Shown here: piece after piece, positions 1-5,375 of the stretch | Numbering within the stretch: position 1 is the first letter of the stretch | Layout: every line of letters begins with the position of its first letter | Source of the DNA: Pirellulales bacterium | GTDB taxonomy: Bacteria > Planctomycetota > Planctomycetia > Pirellulales > JALHPA01 | Assembly: GCA_022842745.1 (NCBI GenBank) | Contig: JALHPA010000266.1 | Span: 1-5,375, forward strand | DNA length: 5,375 nucleotides | Direction: 5' to 3' | Notes under the pieces: generated by a model | What the model was told of the DNA's origin: nothing | Database searches by the model: none | What the model saw: only the letters and a program-made list of their open reading frames with translations | Translations under genes and position numbers: made by a program

Positions 1-1388
1 TGCCACAGGACCTCGCCTTTATCGGCCGAGACGCCGACGAGCGCGCTGGAGGTCATCTGAACATACTGTCGCACGCCTTCCAGATCGATCGCGATGACAG
101 AAGCGTACGCCGCACCCGAACGGGCGCCTCCAAAACCGCGAAATCCGCCGCGTCTGCCGCCGCCGCCGCCAGCATTTCCTGGCTGAGCGAAGGCGCCAAA
201 ACCTGCGGCGCCTGCGTTGACCTGGCCGCCCTCGAACCCTTGATCGGCGCTCCAGACTTGCTTTTTGGAATCCGTAAACGATTCGGACGCTCCCGCGTTG
301 ATGCGAATCGGCTTCGCCTGCTTGTCGCTCACGTCCTTGGGGAGAATTTCGATCGCCTTAATCGCCGGATTCTCCACTTGCCGTTCGAAGGTGATTTTGA
401 GCTCGCCATCTTTCACTTCGACTGGAACCGATTCGACGTAGGCTTTTCGAAGTCCACCGGCCTTCTCCCAGATATCAAAGTCTTTGAATTCCTTGTCGCC
501 AACAGTGAAGCTAAAAACCCGTTGCCCGGCCGCAGTGATCCCTTGATAAGTCTCCGCGAAGTGCAGATTCACCACATATTTCCCCTTGGGAACTTTCTGA
601 CTAAAGGCGGTCATGCCCCAGTGCTCACTGGCATAGAGCGTTGGGTCTTCTGTTCCAGAAACTGAGGGGGCAGCAGGCGCGCCCGGCGCCTGGCCGCCGC
701 CGGGGTTGCGCCCGCCTCCGGCAGTCCCTCCGGCAAAGCTCGGGGGCGCGCCCGATGGTTGGCTTGTCGGCCCCGTGGTTTTCCAGATCACCTCGCCATT
801 GGTCTTGTTCAAGGCGACCAGCATCGCATTGGAAGCTCCGGGCGTGCAAATGATTTTGTCGCCGTCGACCAGGGGCGACTCCCGGTAGCTCCACATCGGG
901 AGAGATCCGCCGAAATCCTGCGTCAAGCTTCGCCGCCACAAGATTTTTCCCTCGTCGACGCTCAGGCAAGCCACCGTGCCTCCCATGCCGATGACATAGA
1001 CCCGGTTGCCGTCGACCGATGGCGTGCAGGCCGGACCTTCTTTGGACTGATGAACGCCCTGTTGAACCGCATCTCCCAGTGGGGTTGCCCACACTTCCTT
1101 GCCATCCGTTTCGGAACGCGCCCAGACGATTTCCTTCCCGTCCCGATTGCTCATGCCAAAGAGTCTTCCGCCAGCGACAGCGGGCGCACTATCACCACCG
1201 CCAAGCCCTTCGATTCTCCAGGCCAGCGGCGGCCCTTCGGCGGGCCACTCTTGTAACAGGCCCTTTTCCGCCGAAACGGAGTTGCGGTCCTGCCCCTGCC
1301 ATTGCGGCCAGTCGAATGTTCCCGCCGTGTCGGCGAAAGTGGTCGACCCCATCAGGCCCAAGAGGACACACCAGGCGTAGCGATTCAT
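1..1388 (-). CDS. Secreted PQQ-type (BamB-like) beta-propeller with inserted permuted malectin module, 3' end outside window
   Basis: 462 codons are visible and the frame is open to the left edge, so the C-terminus is missing. The ATG at 1388-1386 follows GGAG by 8 bases. Residues 1-19 form a signal peptide (MNRY, then a hydrophobic stretch, likely cut after TTFA), so the protein is exported. Residues about 24-205 hold quinoprotein-type blades: WPQWQGQDRNSV opens the propeller as in BamB-like proteins, followed by repeated strand-turn units ending in DGKEVWATPL, EGKILWRRSL and NGEVIWKTTG. The blade resumes at 426 with AAYASVIAIDLEGVRQYVQ and DKGEVLW. Between them, about 207-425, lie a Gly/Pro-rich linker, malectin-type sequence (244-389) and a second Gly-rich linker with an RRGGFRGFGG stretch. 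Propellers of this type are common exported proteins in planctomycetes; no PQQ ligand or enzyme activity can be shown, so a scaffold or carbohydrate-binding role is inferred. It lies 156 bases downstream of the kinase gene, same strand. Family call is firm; function is open. Confidence 0.9.
   Translation of the reverse strand, partial: MNRYAWCVLLGLMGSTTFADTAGTFDWPQWQGQDRNSVSAEKGLLQEWPAEGPPLAWRIEGLGGGDSAPAVAGGRLFGMSNRDGKEIVWARSETDGKEVWATPLGDAVQQGVHQSKEGPACTPSVDGNRVYVIGMGGTVACLSVDEGKILWRRSLTQDFGGSLPMWSYRESPLVDGDKIICTPGASNAMLVALNKTNGEVIWKTTGPTSQPSGAPPSFAGGTAGGGRNPGGGQAPGAPAAPSVSGTEDPTLYASEHWGMTAFSQKVPKGKYVVNLHFAETYQGITAAGQRVFSFTVGDKEFKDFDIWEKAGGLRKAYVESVPVEVKDGELKITFERQVENPAIKAIEILPKDVSDKQAKPIRINAGASESFTDSKKQVWSADQGFEGGQVNAGAAGFGAFAQPGNAGGGGGRRGGFRGFGGARSGAAYASVIAIDLEGVRQYVQMTSSALVGVSADKGEVLW
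156..170. repeat. Five-copy GCC trinucleotide run
   Basis: Five perfect GCC units on the plus strand (GGC on the coding strand) encode Gly 407-411 of the propeller protein, inside the second Gly-rich linker. Such a run can slip during replication in steps of one codon, so linker length may vary between strains without breaking the frame. Confidence 0.8.
222..659 (-). other. Malectin-like domain in permuted order inside the propeller gene
   Basis: This encodes residues 244-389 of the propeller protein. Residues 244-350 match the central and C-terminal part of planctomycetal malectin domains: GTEDPTLYASEHWG, GKYVVNLHFAETYQGI, AAGQRVFSF, FKDFDIWEKAGG, KAYVESVPVEV, and ENPAIKAIEILP. Residues 359-389 then give what is normally the start of that domain: PIRINAGASESFTDSKKQ followed by VWSADQGFEGGQ. 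The 8-10 residue joint between them (KDVSDKQAK) would link the usual C-terminus to the usual N-terminus. Malectin domains bind di- or oligosaccharides with a jelly-roll fold; binding here is inferred. Recognition of the two parts is from memory of the family, not from an alignment. Confidence 0.72.
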
Positions 1389-1396
1389 CGAAAAGT

Positions 1397-1400
1397 CTCC
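1397..1400 (-). promoter_or_regulatory. Ribosome binding site of the propeller gene
   Basis: GGAG on the minus strand sits 8 bases before the ATG at 1388 (GGAG ACTTTTCG ATG). It supports that start, which also gives a proper signal peptide. The rest of the 156-base spacer (1389-1544) shows no gene and no convincing terminator, so read-through from the kinase gene is possible. Confidence 0.65.
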
Positions 1401-1544
1401 ATTTTTGTGCGCCAGGCCGTTTCATCGCGGCGTCGTCCTGGAAGTTCATTCGCACCGCGCAACCGTTCGCCACTTAAGAATCAAGCAAATCGCCTCCGAG
1501 CGTTACAGGCCCGCCGGACATTTCTTCCATAAGATTCTGGTCGG

Positions 1545-3890
1545 TCAATCACCACGCTGGGAGGACTTACGCAACCGTTCGGGCAGGCGACCTCGCGACC
1601 GGGGGTAGGCAGCAGCCTCCTCCGTTCTCCCAGCAGCCCGGAGGGCCTCGCCCAAAGCGACCAGGACGAACTCGCTCTGGGGCCGGACAGCTAATGCGGC
1701 GGAGTAAAAACGGACGGCCTCGTCGGGCTTGCCAGCTCCCATCAGCGAACGGGCCAGGTCGTGGTTAATCCAGAAGTCTTCTGGGTGGGCTCGTTGTGCG
1801 CGCCGGAGCAAGGCAGCCTCCGTTTCGCGGTCACCAAGATGCCCCAGAGCATACGCCAGCCGCGAGATGCTTTCACGGTGCAGAACCTCCTCAGGTGTCG
1901 AGGCGGCGAGATCCTGGAACGTCTCGCGGGCCTGCTCTTTGTCGGCGGATTCCAGATCCAGTGCATCGCGTAACCGTGACCGCCAGGGGTCGGGATCGGC
2001 CGCAGTGGCGATCTCGGAAAGCTGGCGCGCCTGCGAGGGGTCCTGTGGATTGGCAACGCGACGGACAAATGCCCACTGGTCAAGTGCGTCGACCAATTCG
2101 GCGGCAATGGGCGCCGCGGCGATGCGGGCGCCAGCGTCGGCCGCGGGGAGCTGGCTTACGTCGATGCCATATTCCCTAAAGGCCGATGCATACTCACGTT
2201 CCGCCTTTTTGAAATCCAAGTCCAGCGCGATATCCGAGTGAATTGCCGCGAGCCGCTTTAGAGTGCGGCGATCCTTCGTACGTAACTCCGCCCGGTCGCG
2301 CTCGATGTTCACCATCGCGACGAGATTTGCGATTTCTTTCCGCAGGTCGGGCCCAATCTCCGCGCGGGCGAGGACTCCCTCCGCCCGTTTCGCTGCCTGG
2401 GTGGCTTCCGCCCAAGCCGTCAACTCTCCTTCCGGCGCCGCGCGGGCTCGACCGAGAAGTAGCGATGCCTCCTGCATCGCCGCGGTTGCCTCCCGCGACG
2501 CGGCCTCCGCTCGGGCCGCACTTTCATGCGTCAACCAGATTCCTCCGCCTACACCCAGAGCTGTTAAAGCAAGAATGGACGCGGCAAGTCCGGCCACCAG
2601 GAGCCGGCGCTTGCGCTCTTCGGCAGCGCGGGATTCGGCCCGTGCTCGGGCCAGTTCGGCTGCCCGAAGCCGCTCCTGCACTCCCGCGAGGTAGGTAGTC
2701 AGAGCAGACGCGACGACTCCAGCATCCCGTGGCCGATCCCGCGGGGCTACCGCGAGGCAGGATTTTGCCAGCGCGATCAGCTCGGCCTCGGCCCCGCAAA
2801 CATCGAGACGGCCCAGCGCCTCCGTGAGGTCCGCCCGCGAGGCCTTTCCGTAGACGTCGTTGCCGTTGGGTCCTGTATAGGGCGGCAGGCCGGTCAGGAT
2901 CTCACAGAGGATCGCGCCGAGGCCGAAGACATCCGCCCGTTCATCGAGCGTGTCGAGCAAACCTCGAGCCTGTTCGGGCGCCATATAGCAGGGAGTGCCC
3001 AGCACCGAGCCGGCCCGCGACTCGTTGGCTGAAGAGCCGGTGCGCAGCGTACGGACGGGTTCGATTTCGGACTGGCTGCGGAGAGATCGTTCCTCGTCCG
3101 CGACGCCTCCGTGGTCGATCACCTTGGCGAGGCCCCAGTCCATCACTTGCACTTCGCCGAAGCCTCCTGCCATGACGTTGGAAGGCTTCAGGTCGCGATG
3201 GATCACGCCGCAGTTATGGGCGTAAGCCATCGCCTGGCAGAGTTGCTCGAAGATCGCCAGATATCGCGGCTGGTCGTCATTCGCATCGCTGCGCGATTCG
3301 AGGAGCGCGGCCAATGTGCGACCCCGAATCAACTTCATGGCTATGTATAGCCGTTCATCGGGCAGCCGGCCCAATTCGTAGACCGGGATAATTCCGGGGT
3401 GCTGGAGCTGGCCGGCAATCTGTGCCTCCTCGACGAATCGGCGGACCATTTCGGGGCTGTCGCGGTGTTTCTCGAGGAGAACCTTTACCGCGACGTCGCG
3501 GCCGAGGTCGACATCGCGACCCTTCAACACCACCCCCATTCCCCCCCGAGCGATCTCTCCGTGGAGTTGATATCGTCCCGCGTCCCCTGCCGAGATGGGC
3601 ATTGCTTCCGAGCTGGCCAGGGCGGGTCGATCGTCGACAGCCGATCCGTCCCGCAGCAACACACGCGGGACCGGCCCGTTGGCTGGGTCCACGGTCAGGA
3701 GGATTCCGGAGTGCACTTGTGAATTCCAACCGCCGGTGAACGCGCCGTCCGTTTCTTCGGTGTCCGCTTCCGGACCCGGCGCGCGACCGGCCAGAAGCCC
3801 GTGCCCGAGGAGGCAGCGCGGGCAGAGGCCCGCAGGAGCGTTGGCCAGCCGAGAGGCGCCGCAACGGGGACAGGCCTGTGCTACATCCAT
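1545..3890 (-). CDS. Transmembrane Ser/Thr protein kinase with zinc ribbon and C-terminal TPR region
   Basis: 781 residues from the ATG at 3890, preceded by GGAG at 9 bases. Residues 7-26 form a zinc ribbon (CPRC, 12 residues, CPRC). The kinase domain spans about 106-400: glycine loop IARGGMGVV (114-118, with Ala for the usual first Gly), VAVK with Lys136, alpha-C Glu around 154-155, HRDLKPSN with Asp233, DWG with Asp251 (in place of DFG), GTPCYMAPEQ with the APE at 304-306, and DVFGLG at 320-325. A complete active site predicts an active Hanks-type kinase. The stretch between DWG and APE is long and Ser/Glu/Arg-rich (about 258-294). Residues 403-428 are Ala/Arg/Glu-rich and may be coiled coil; 430-454 is one hydrophobic membrane span, placing the kinase in the cytoplasm. 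Beyond it are an Ala/Glu-rich helical region and TPR-like repeats at about 672-763, probably a sensing or partner-binding region outside the membrane. The gene follows the sigma gene by 117 bases on the same strand, suggesting a functional pair. Homologues as I recall them often carry longer TPR arrays. Confidence 0.95.
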   Translation of the reverse strand: MDVAQACPRCGASRLANAPAGLCPRCLLGHGLLAGRAPGPEADTEETDGAFTGGWNSQVHSGILLTVDPANGPVPRVLLRDGSAVDDRPALASSEAMPISAGDAGRYQLHGEIARGGMGVVLKGRDVDLGRDVAVKVLLEKHRDSPEMVRRFVEEAQIAGQLQHPGIIPVYELGRLPDERLYIAMKLIRGRTLAALLESRSDANDDQPRYLAIFEQLCQAMAYAHNCGVIHRDLKPSNVMAGGFGEVQVMDWGLAKVIDHGGVADEERSLRSQSEIEPVRTLRTGSSANESRAGSVLGTPCYMAPEQARGLLDTLDERADVFGLGAILCEILTGLPPYTGPNGNDVYGKASRADLTEALGRLDVCGAEAELIALAKSCLAVAPRDRPRDAGVVASALTTYLAGVQERLRAAELARARAESRAAEERKRRLLVAGLAASILALTALGVGGGIWLTHESAARAEAASREATAAMQEASLLLGRARAAPEGELTAWAEATQAAKRAEGVLARAEIGPDLRKEIANLVAMVNIERDRAELRTKDRRTLKRLAAIHSDIALDLDFKKAEREYASAFREYGIDVSQLPAADAGARIAAAPIAAELVDALDQWAFVRRVANPQDPSQARQLSEIATAADPDPWRSRLRDALDLESADKEQARETFQDLAASTPEEVLHRESISRLAYALGHLGDRETEAALLRRAQRAHPEDFWINHDLARSLMGAGKPDEAVRFYSAALAVRPQSEFVLVALGEALRAAGRTEEAAAYPRSRGRLPERLRKSSQRGD

Positions 3891-3899
3891 CAAGTGGGG

Positions 3900-3903
3900 C
3901 TCC
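3900..3903 (-). promoter_or_regulatory. Ribosome binding site that decides the kinase start
   Basis: GGAG lies 9 bases upstream of the ATG at 3890. The frame stays open to a TTG at 3941, but that codon has only a GAGG one base away, too close to work. The ATG start also puts the zinc ribbon directly at the N-terminus (MDVAQACPRCG), as in related kinases. Confidence 0.6.
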
Positions 3904-4007
3904 GCGGACCGGCTTGTTGCGCTGCGGTGGTTGACCCGCAAGCCTCAATTAAACTATCAAGCAAAGATCCGGCGGACGTTACAGACGCCGCCCAGATTCG
4001 CGCCGCC

Positions 4008-4748
4008 TCAGGGGTCCAGGGCGGCGAAAAGGTACTTGATCTCGTCATCGACCTCGGTCGGCTCCGCCACCGTGGCTGCAATCTCCTGGCGGAGCAGATC
4101 GCCATAGCGGCGGCGTAGTCTGTGGGCCGCGACTCGTGCAGCGCCTTCGGACGTGCCCAGGCGTGCGGCGACTGCCGCGTACGAGTCGACTTCAGGATCG
4201 CCGGAGAGCATGCCGCGCAGCACCTCGAAGGTAGCGGCTTTGCCCGCACTATCGTACTCTCGGCCAAGCTGGTCGAGGACGCGCCCCAAGAGGGTCAGCG
4301 CCCAGCTCCGATCGAAAATCCTCTCCGGGGTAAGGTTGTCGGCGAGTTCCAGCGCGTAGCGTCCCTCGGCGTCGACCGAGTCGATCGGCAGGATGGTCTG
4401 GCCGCCCCCGCGCTTCCGTGCGTGGTCCCAGTCGTGGCGGTTGGCGAGGAAGTGTGTGCAGACCGTGCGCAGGAACGAGCGGAACCGTCCCCGAGATGGA
4501 TCCGCCTCGGCCAGCAGGCCCTTTTCAAGCGCTCGCGCGAAGAAGTCCTGCGTCAAGTCCTTGGACAACTCAGGGCCATTGCCGCGGCGGCGAATGTAGG
4601 CATAGAGGGGATACCAATAGGCGCCGCAAAGTTCGGCGAGCGACTCTTGGGCAAGAGGCGCATGGGGGTCGCCTGCCTGGAGCACTAAAGTCCAGCGGGT
4701 CGTCGGGAAGTGAGCCGGCGAGGGCCCATCGGAGGGATTGTGAAACAT
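4008..4748 (-). CDS. ECF-type RNA polymerase sigma factor, planctomycetal kinase-linked type
   Basis: 246 residues from the ATG at 4748. The protein opens with MFHNPSDGPSPAHFPTTRWT; FPTTRWTLV near the start is typical of this planctomycetal group. Region 2 covers about 35-105: CGAYWYPLYAYIRRRG, then DLTQDFFARALEKGLL, then GRFRSFLRTVCTHFLANRH, which are the core-binding and -10 recognition helices. Region 4 covers about 150-220, with the helix-turn-helix in SYAAVAARLGTSEGAARVAAHRLRRRY for -35 recognition. A tail of about 25 residues ends in VDDEIKYLFAAL. It would direct RNA polymerase to a dedicated promoter set; targets are unknown. No anti-sigma gene lies beside it; instead a membrane Ser/Thr kinase follows, so control by phosphorylation is the natural inference. 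The frame extends to an ATG at 4856, but those 36 residues lack family features and that ATG overlaps a promoter-like hexamer. No good ribosome site is seen at either start (GGAG lies 18 bases from the ATG at 4748), so the start is less certain than the gene. Confidence 0.93.
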   Translation of the reverse strand: MFHNPSDGPSPAHFPTTRWTLVLQAGDPHAPLAQESLAELCGAYWYPLYAYIRRRGNGPELSKDLTQDFFARALEKGLLAEADPSRGRFRSFLRTVCTHFLANRHDWDHARKRGGGQTILPIDSVDAEGRYALELADNLTPERIFDRSWALTLLGRVLDQLGREYDSAGKAATFEVLRGMLSGDPEVDSYAAVAARLGTSEGAARVAAHRLRRRYGDLLRQEIAATVAEPTEVDDEIKYLFAALDP

Positions 4749-4854
4749 GATGACCCGAGCCTGCGGCTCCCCATTGAGTCCGAGGTGCGGAGCTGTCGCA
4801 ATGTTTCGGACGCATCGATTCGCGTCGAATAAGGCTGCACGATTCGATCTGTTC

Positions 4855-4883
4855 ATTTTACGAACAAATCCGAACTGCTGTAA
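4855..4883 (-). promoter_or_regulatory. Possible housekeeping-type promoter for the sigma-kinase unit
   Basis: Read on the minus strand, TTACAG (4883-4878) and TAAAAT (4860-4855) are separated by 17 bases. The -10 element matches TATAAT at 5 of 6 positions; the -35 element is poor (2 of 6 against TTGACA). Transcription would start near 4848, about 100 bases before the sigma ATG at 4748. The surrounding stretch 4845-4895 is distinctly AT-richer than the flanking genes. Evidence is by eye only. Confidence 0.3.
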
Positions 4884-4973
4884 GCTTTACGAAATCGCCT
4901 CCGCGGGCGCCCAGCACATCGCTTTTTCAAGGCGATACGCTGGCTCAAGAAATTAGTCGCGGAACCTGGCAGC

Positions 4974-5013
4974 AGTGAGTCACTCGCAGGCCGCGGGGTT
5001 CAAAGTGCGTCAC
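4974..5013. repeat. Palindrome AGTGAGTCACT with a related copy 30 bases on
   Basis: AGTGA-G-TCACT at 4974-4984 is a perfect 11-base palindrome around a central G. GTGCGTCAC at 5005-5013 repeats its GTGAGTCAC core with one change, and the two cores start exactly 30 bases apart, close to three helical turns. The pair lies about 230-265 bases upstream of the sigma start. It may be an operator for a dimeric regulator, but short matches of this kind also occur by chance. Confidence 0.3.
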
Positions 5014-5157
5014 AGCGGTGGGCACGCCGCAGTACCAAGATCGCCTTCGGCTTGAGAGGCTTACGGCTTTTGACTGGCGAATACCGACGCTTGAAAACTG
5101 GTGTTCGAACGGACGCTGACGCCTATCGGCGGATAAGTTGATCGGGTCCTGGCAAGG

Positions 5158-5375
5158 CTACTCGCGGCCTGCGGAATCGAGTTTTTTGATGCGGAGGTTG
5201 CGGAGTTCGACGCGGGCGCCGTGGCCGAGGAAGCCGAGGTGGCCGGAGGAGCGCTTCAGGCCGGGGTGGTCGTTGCCGTCGATGGTTTTGGGGGTGCTGG
5301 CTTCGTCCAGGTTGGCGTCGACGATGGTTGTGCCGTTGAGGTTGACGGTGATGTGCCGGCCGCGGCAGACGATCT
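5158..5375 (-). CDS. DUF1080 / 3-keto-disaccharide hydrolase family protein, C-terminal end
   Basis: Only the last 71 codons are in the window; the gene begins beyond the right edge and ends with TAG at 5160-5158. The visible part has the family's typical C-terminal strands: HITVNLNGTTIVDANLD, then a loop with the family-typical HPGLKRSSGHLGFLGHG, then RVELRNLRIKKL as the final strand. The family has a concanavalin-like jelly-roll fold; characterised members hydrolyse 3-keto-glycosides, and planctomycetes carry many paralogues, often exported, for breaking down complex sugars. Signal peptide and catalytic residues lie outside the window, so activity cannot be judged. Codons end in C or G almost throughout, as expected for a well-adapted gene here. 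It is on the same strand as the sigma gene but 409 bases away, so it is probably a separate transcript. Confidence 0.9.
   Translation of the reverse strand, partial: IVCRGRHITVNLNGTTIVDANLDEASTPKTIDGNDHPGLKRSSGHLGFLGHGARVELRNLRIKKLDSAGRE

Larger units (their letters stand above)
4749..5157. other. Intergenic region between the DUF1080 gene and the sigma gene
   Basis: This 409-base stretch holds no frame with recognisable protein sequence on either strand. It contains the promoter-like pair at 4855-4883, an 11-base palindrome at 4974-4984 with a related copy at 5005-5013, and a small stem (CGCC GATA GGCG on the minus strand, around 5120-5131) soon after the DUF1080 stop. That stem has no following T run, so I do not call it a terminator. 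No tRNA or other structured RNA was recognised. Confidence 0.6.

Noticed and set aside
240..665. Plus-strand frame of 141 codons
   Set aside because: It is antisense to the malectin part of the propeller gene, whose minus-strand frame has clear family motifs; the plus-strand protein resembles nothing recognisable.
625..1092. Minus-strand frame of 155 codons in another phase
   Set aside because: It overlaps the propeller gene out of frame; the propeller frame carries the signal peptide, blade motifs and ribosome site, while this one is Arg/Gly-rich out-of-frame translation.
1520..1548. TTGACC and AGAAAT 17 bases apart, minus strand, ahead of the propeller gene
   Set aside because: The -35 match is good but overlaps the kinase stop, and the -10 match is only 3 of 6, so it is not strong enough to call a promoter.
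3891..3941. TTG start at 3941 giving a 798-residue kinase
   Set aside because: The extra 17 residues have no family features, the GAGG is one base from TTG, and the ATG at 3890 has GGAG at a normal distance.
3355..3948. Minus-strand frame of 197 codons overlapping the kinase start
   Set aside because: It is an out-of-phase, Arg/Pro/Gly-rich reading of the kinase N-terminal region, where the real frame has zinc ribbon and kinase motifs.
4122..4688. Plus-strand frame of 188 codons
   Set aside because: It is antisense to the sigma gene and is the usual long shadow frame of a GC-rich coding region.
4917..4936. Imperfect hairpin ATCGCCTT GAA AAAGCGAT on the minus strand
   Set aside because: The stem has a mismatch and a three-base loop with no T run after it; it does not qualify as a terminator and has no other support.
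1..5375. CRISPR arrays, insertion sequences, tRNA or rRNA genes
   Set aside because: No spaced direct repeats, transposase motifs, terminal inverted repeats or recognisable RNA gene sequences were seen on either strand.

Overview
The window looks like a GC-rich planctomycete chromosome (a Pirellula/Gemmata/Isosphaera-type lineage; species not determinable). The evidence is the protein families present: a DUF1080 (3-keto-disaccharide hydrolase) protein, a roughly 245-residue ECF-type sigma factor with the planctomycetal FPTTRWTLV start, a membrane Ser/Thr kinase with an N-terminal zinc ribbon and C-terminal TPRs, and a secreted PQQ-type beta-propeller carrying a malectin module. All four genes lie on the minus strand, so they read from right to left. 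No gene is supported on the plus strand; the long plus-strand ORFs are antisense shadows.

Layout in transcription order. 5375-5158: the last 71 codons of a DUF1080 protein that enters from the right edge. 5157-4749: a 409-base gap with a weak promoter-like pair just upstream of the sigma gene and a small palindrome with a related copy 30 bases away, but no credible gene or strong terminator. 4748-4008: the sigma factor. 4007-3891: a 117-base spacer ending in a GGAG ribosome site. 3890-1545: the kinase, 781 residues, all catalytic motifs intact, one membrane span, then a helical and TPR region. 1544-1389: a short spacer with a GGAG ribosome site. 1388-1: a secreted beta-propeller, 462 codons visible, running off the left edge.

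A sigma factor followed by a transmembrane Ser/Thr kinase is a recurrent planctomycetal signalling pair. The inferred logic is that the kinase senses something outside the cytoplasm through its TPR region and acts on the sigma factor directly or indirectly; no anti-sigma gene is visible. The propeller may be a downstream, exported carbohydrate-binding member of the same unit, but co-transcription is not proven.

The most notable observation is in the propeller. One propeller blade is interrupted by a malectin module whose two parts are in swapped order (C-terminal part first, N-terminal strands second), flanked by Gly/Pro-rich linkers. This reads as a circularly permuted malectin domain grafted into a beta-propeller loop.
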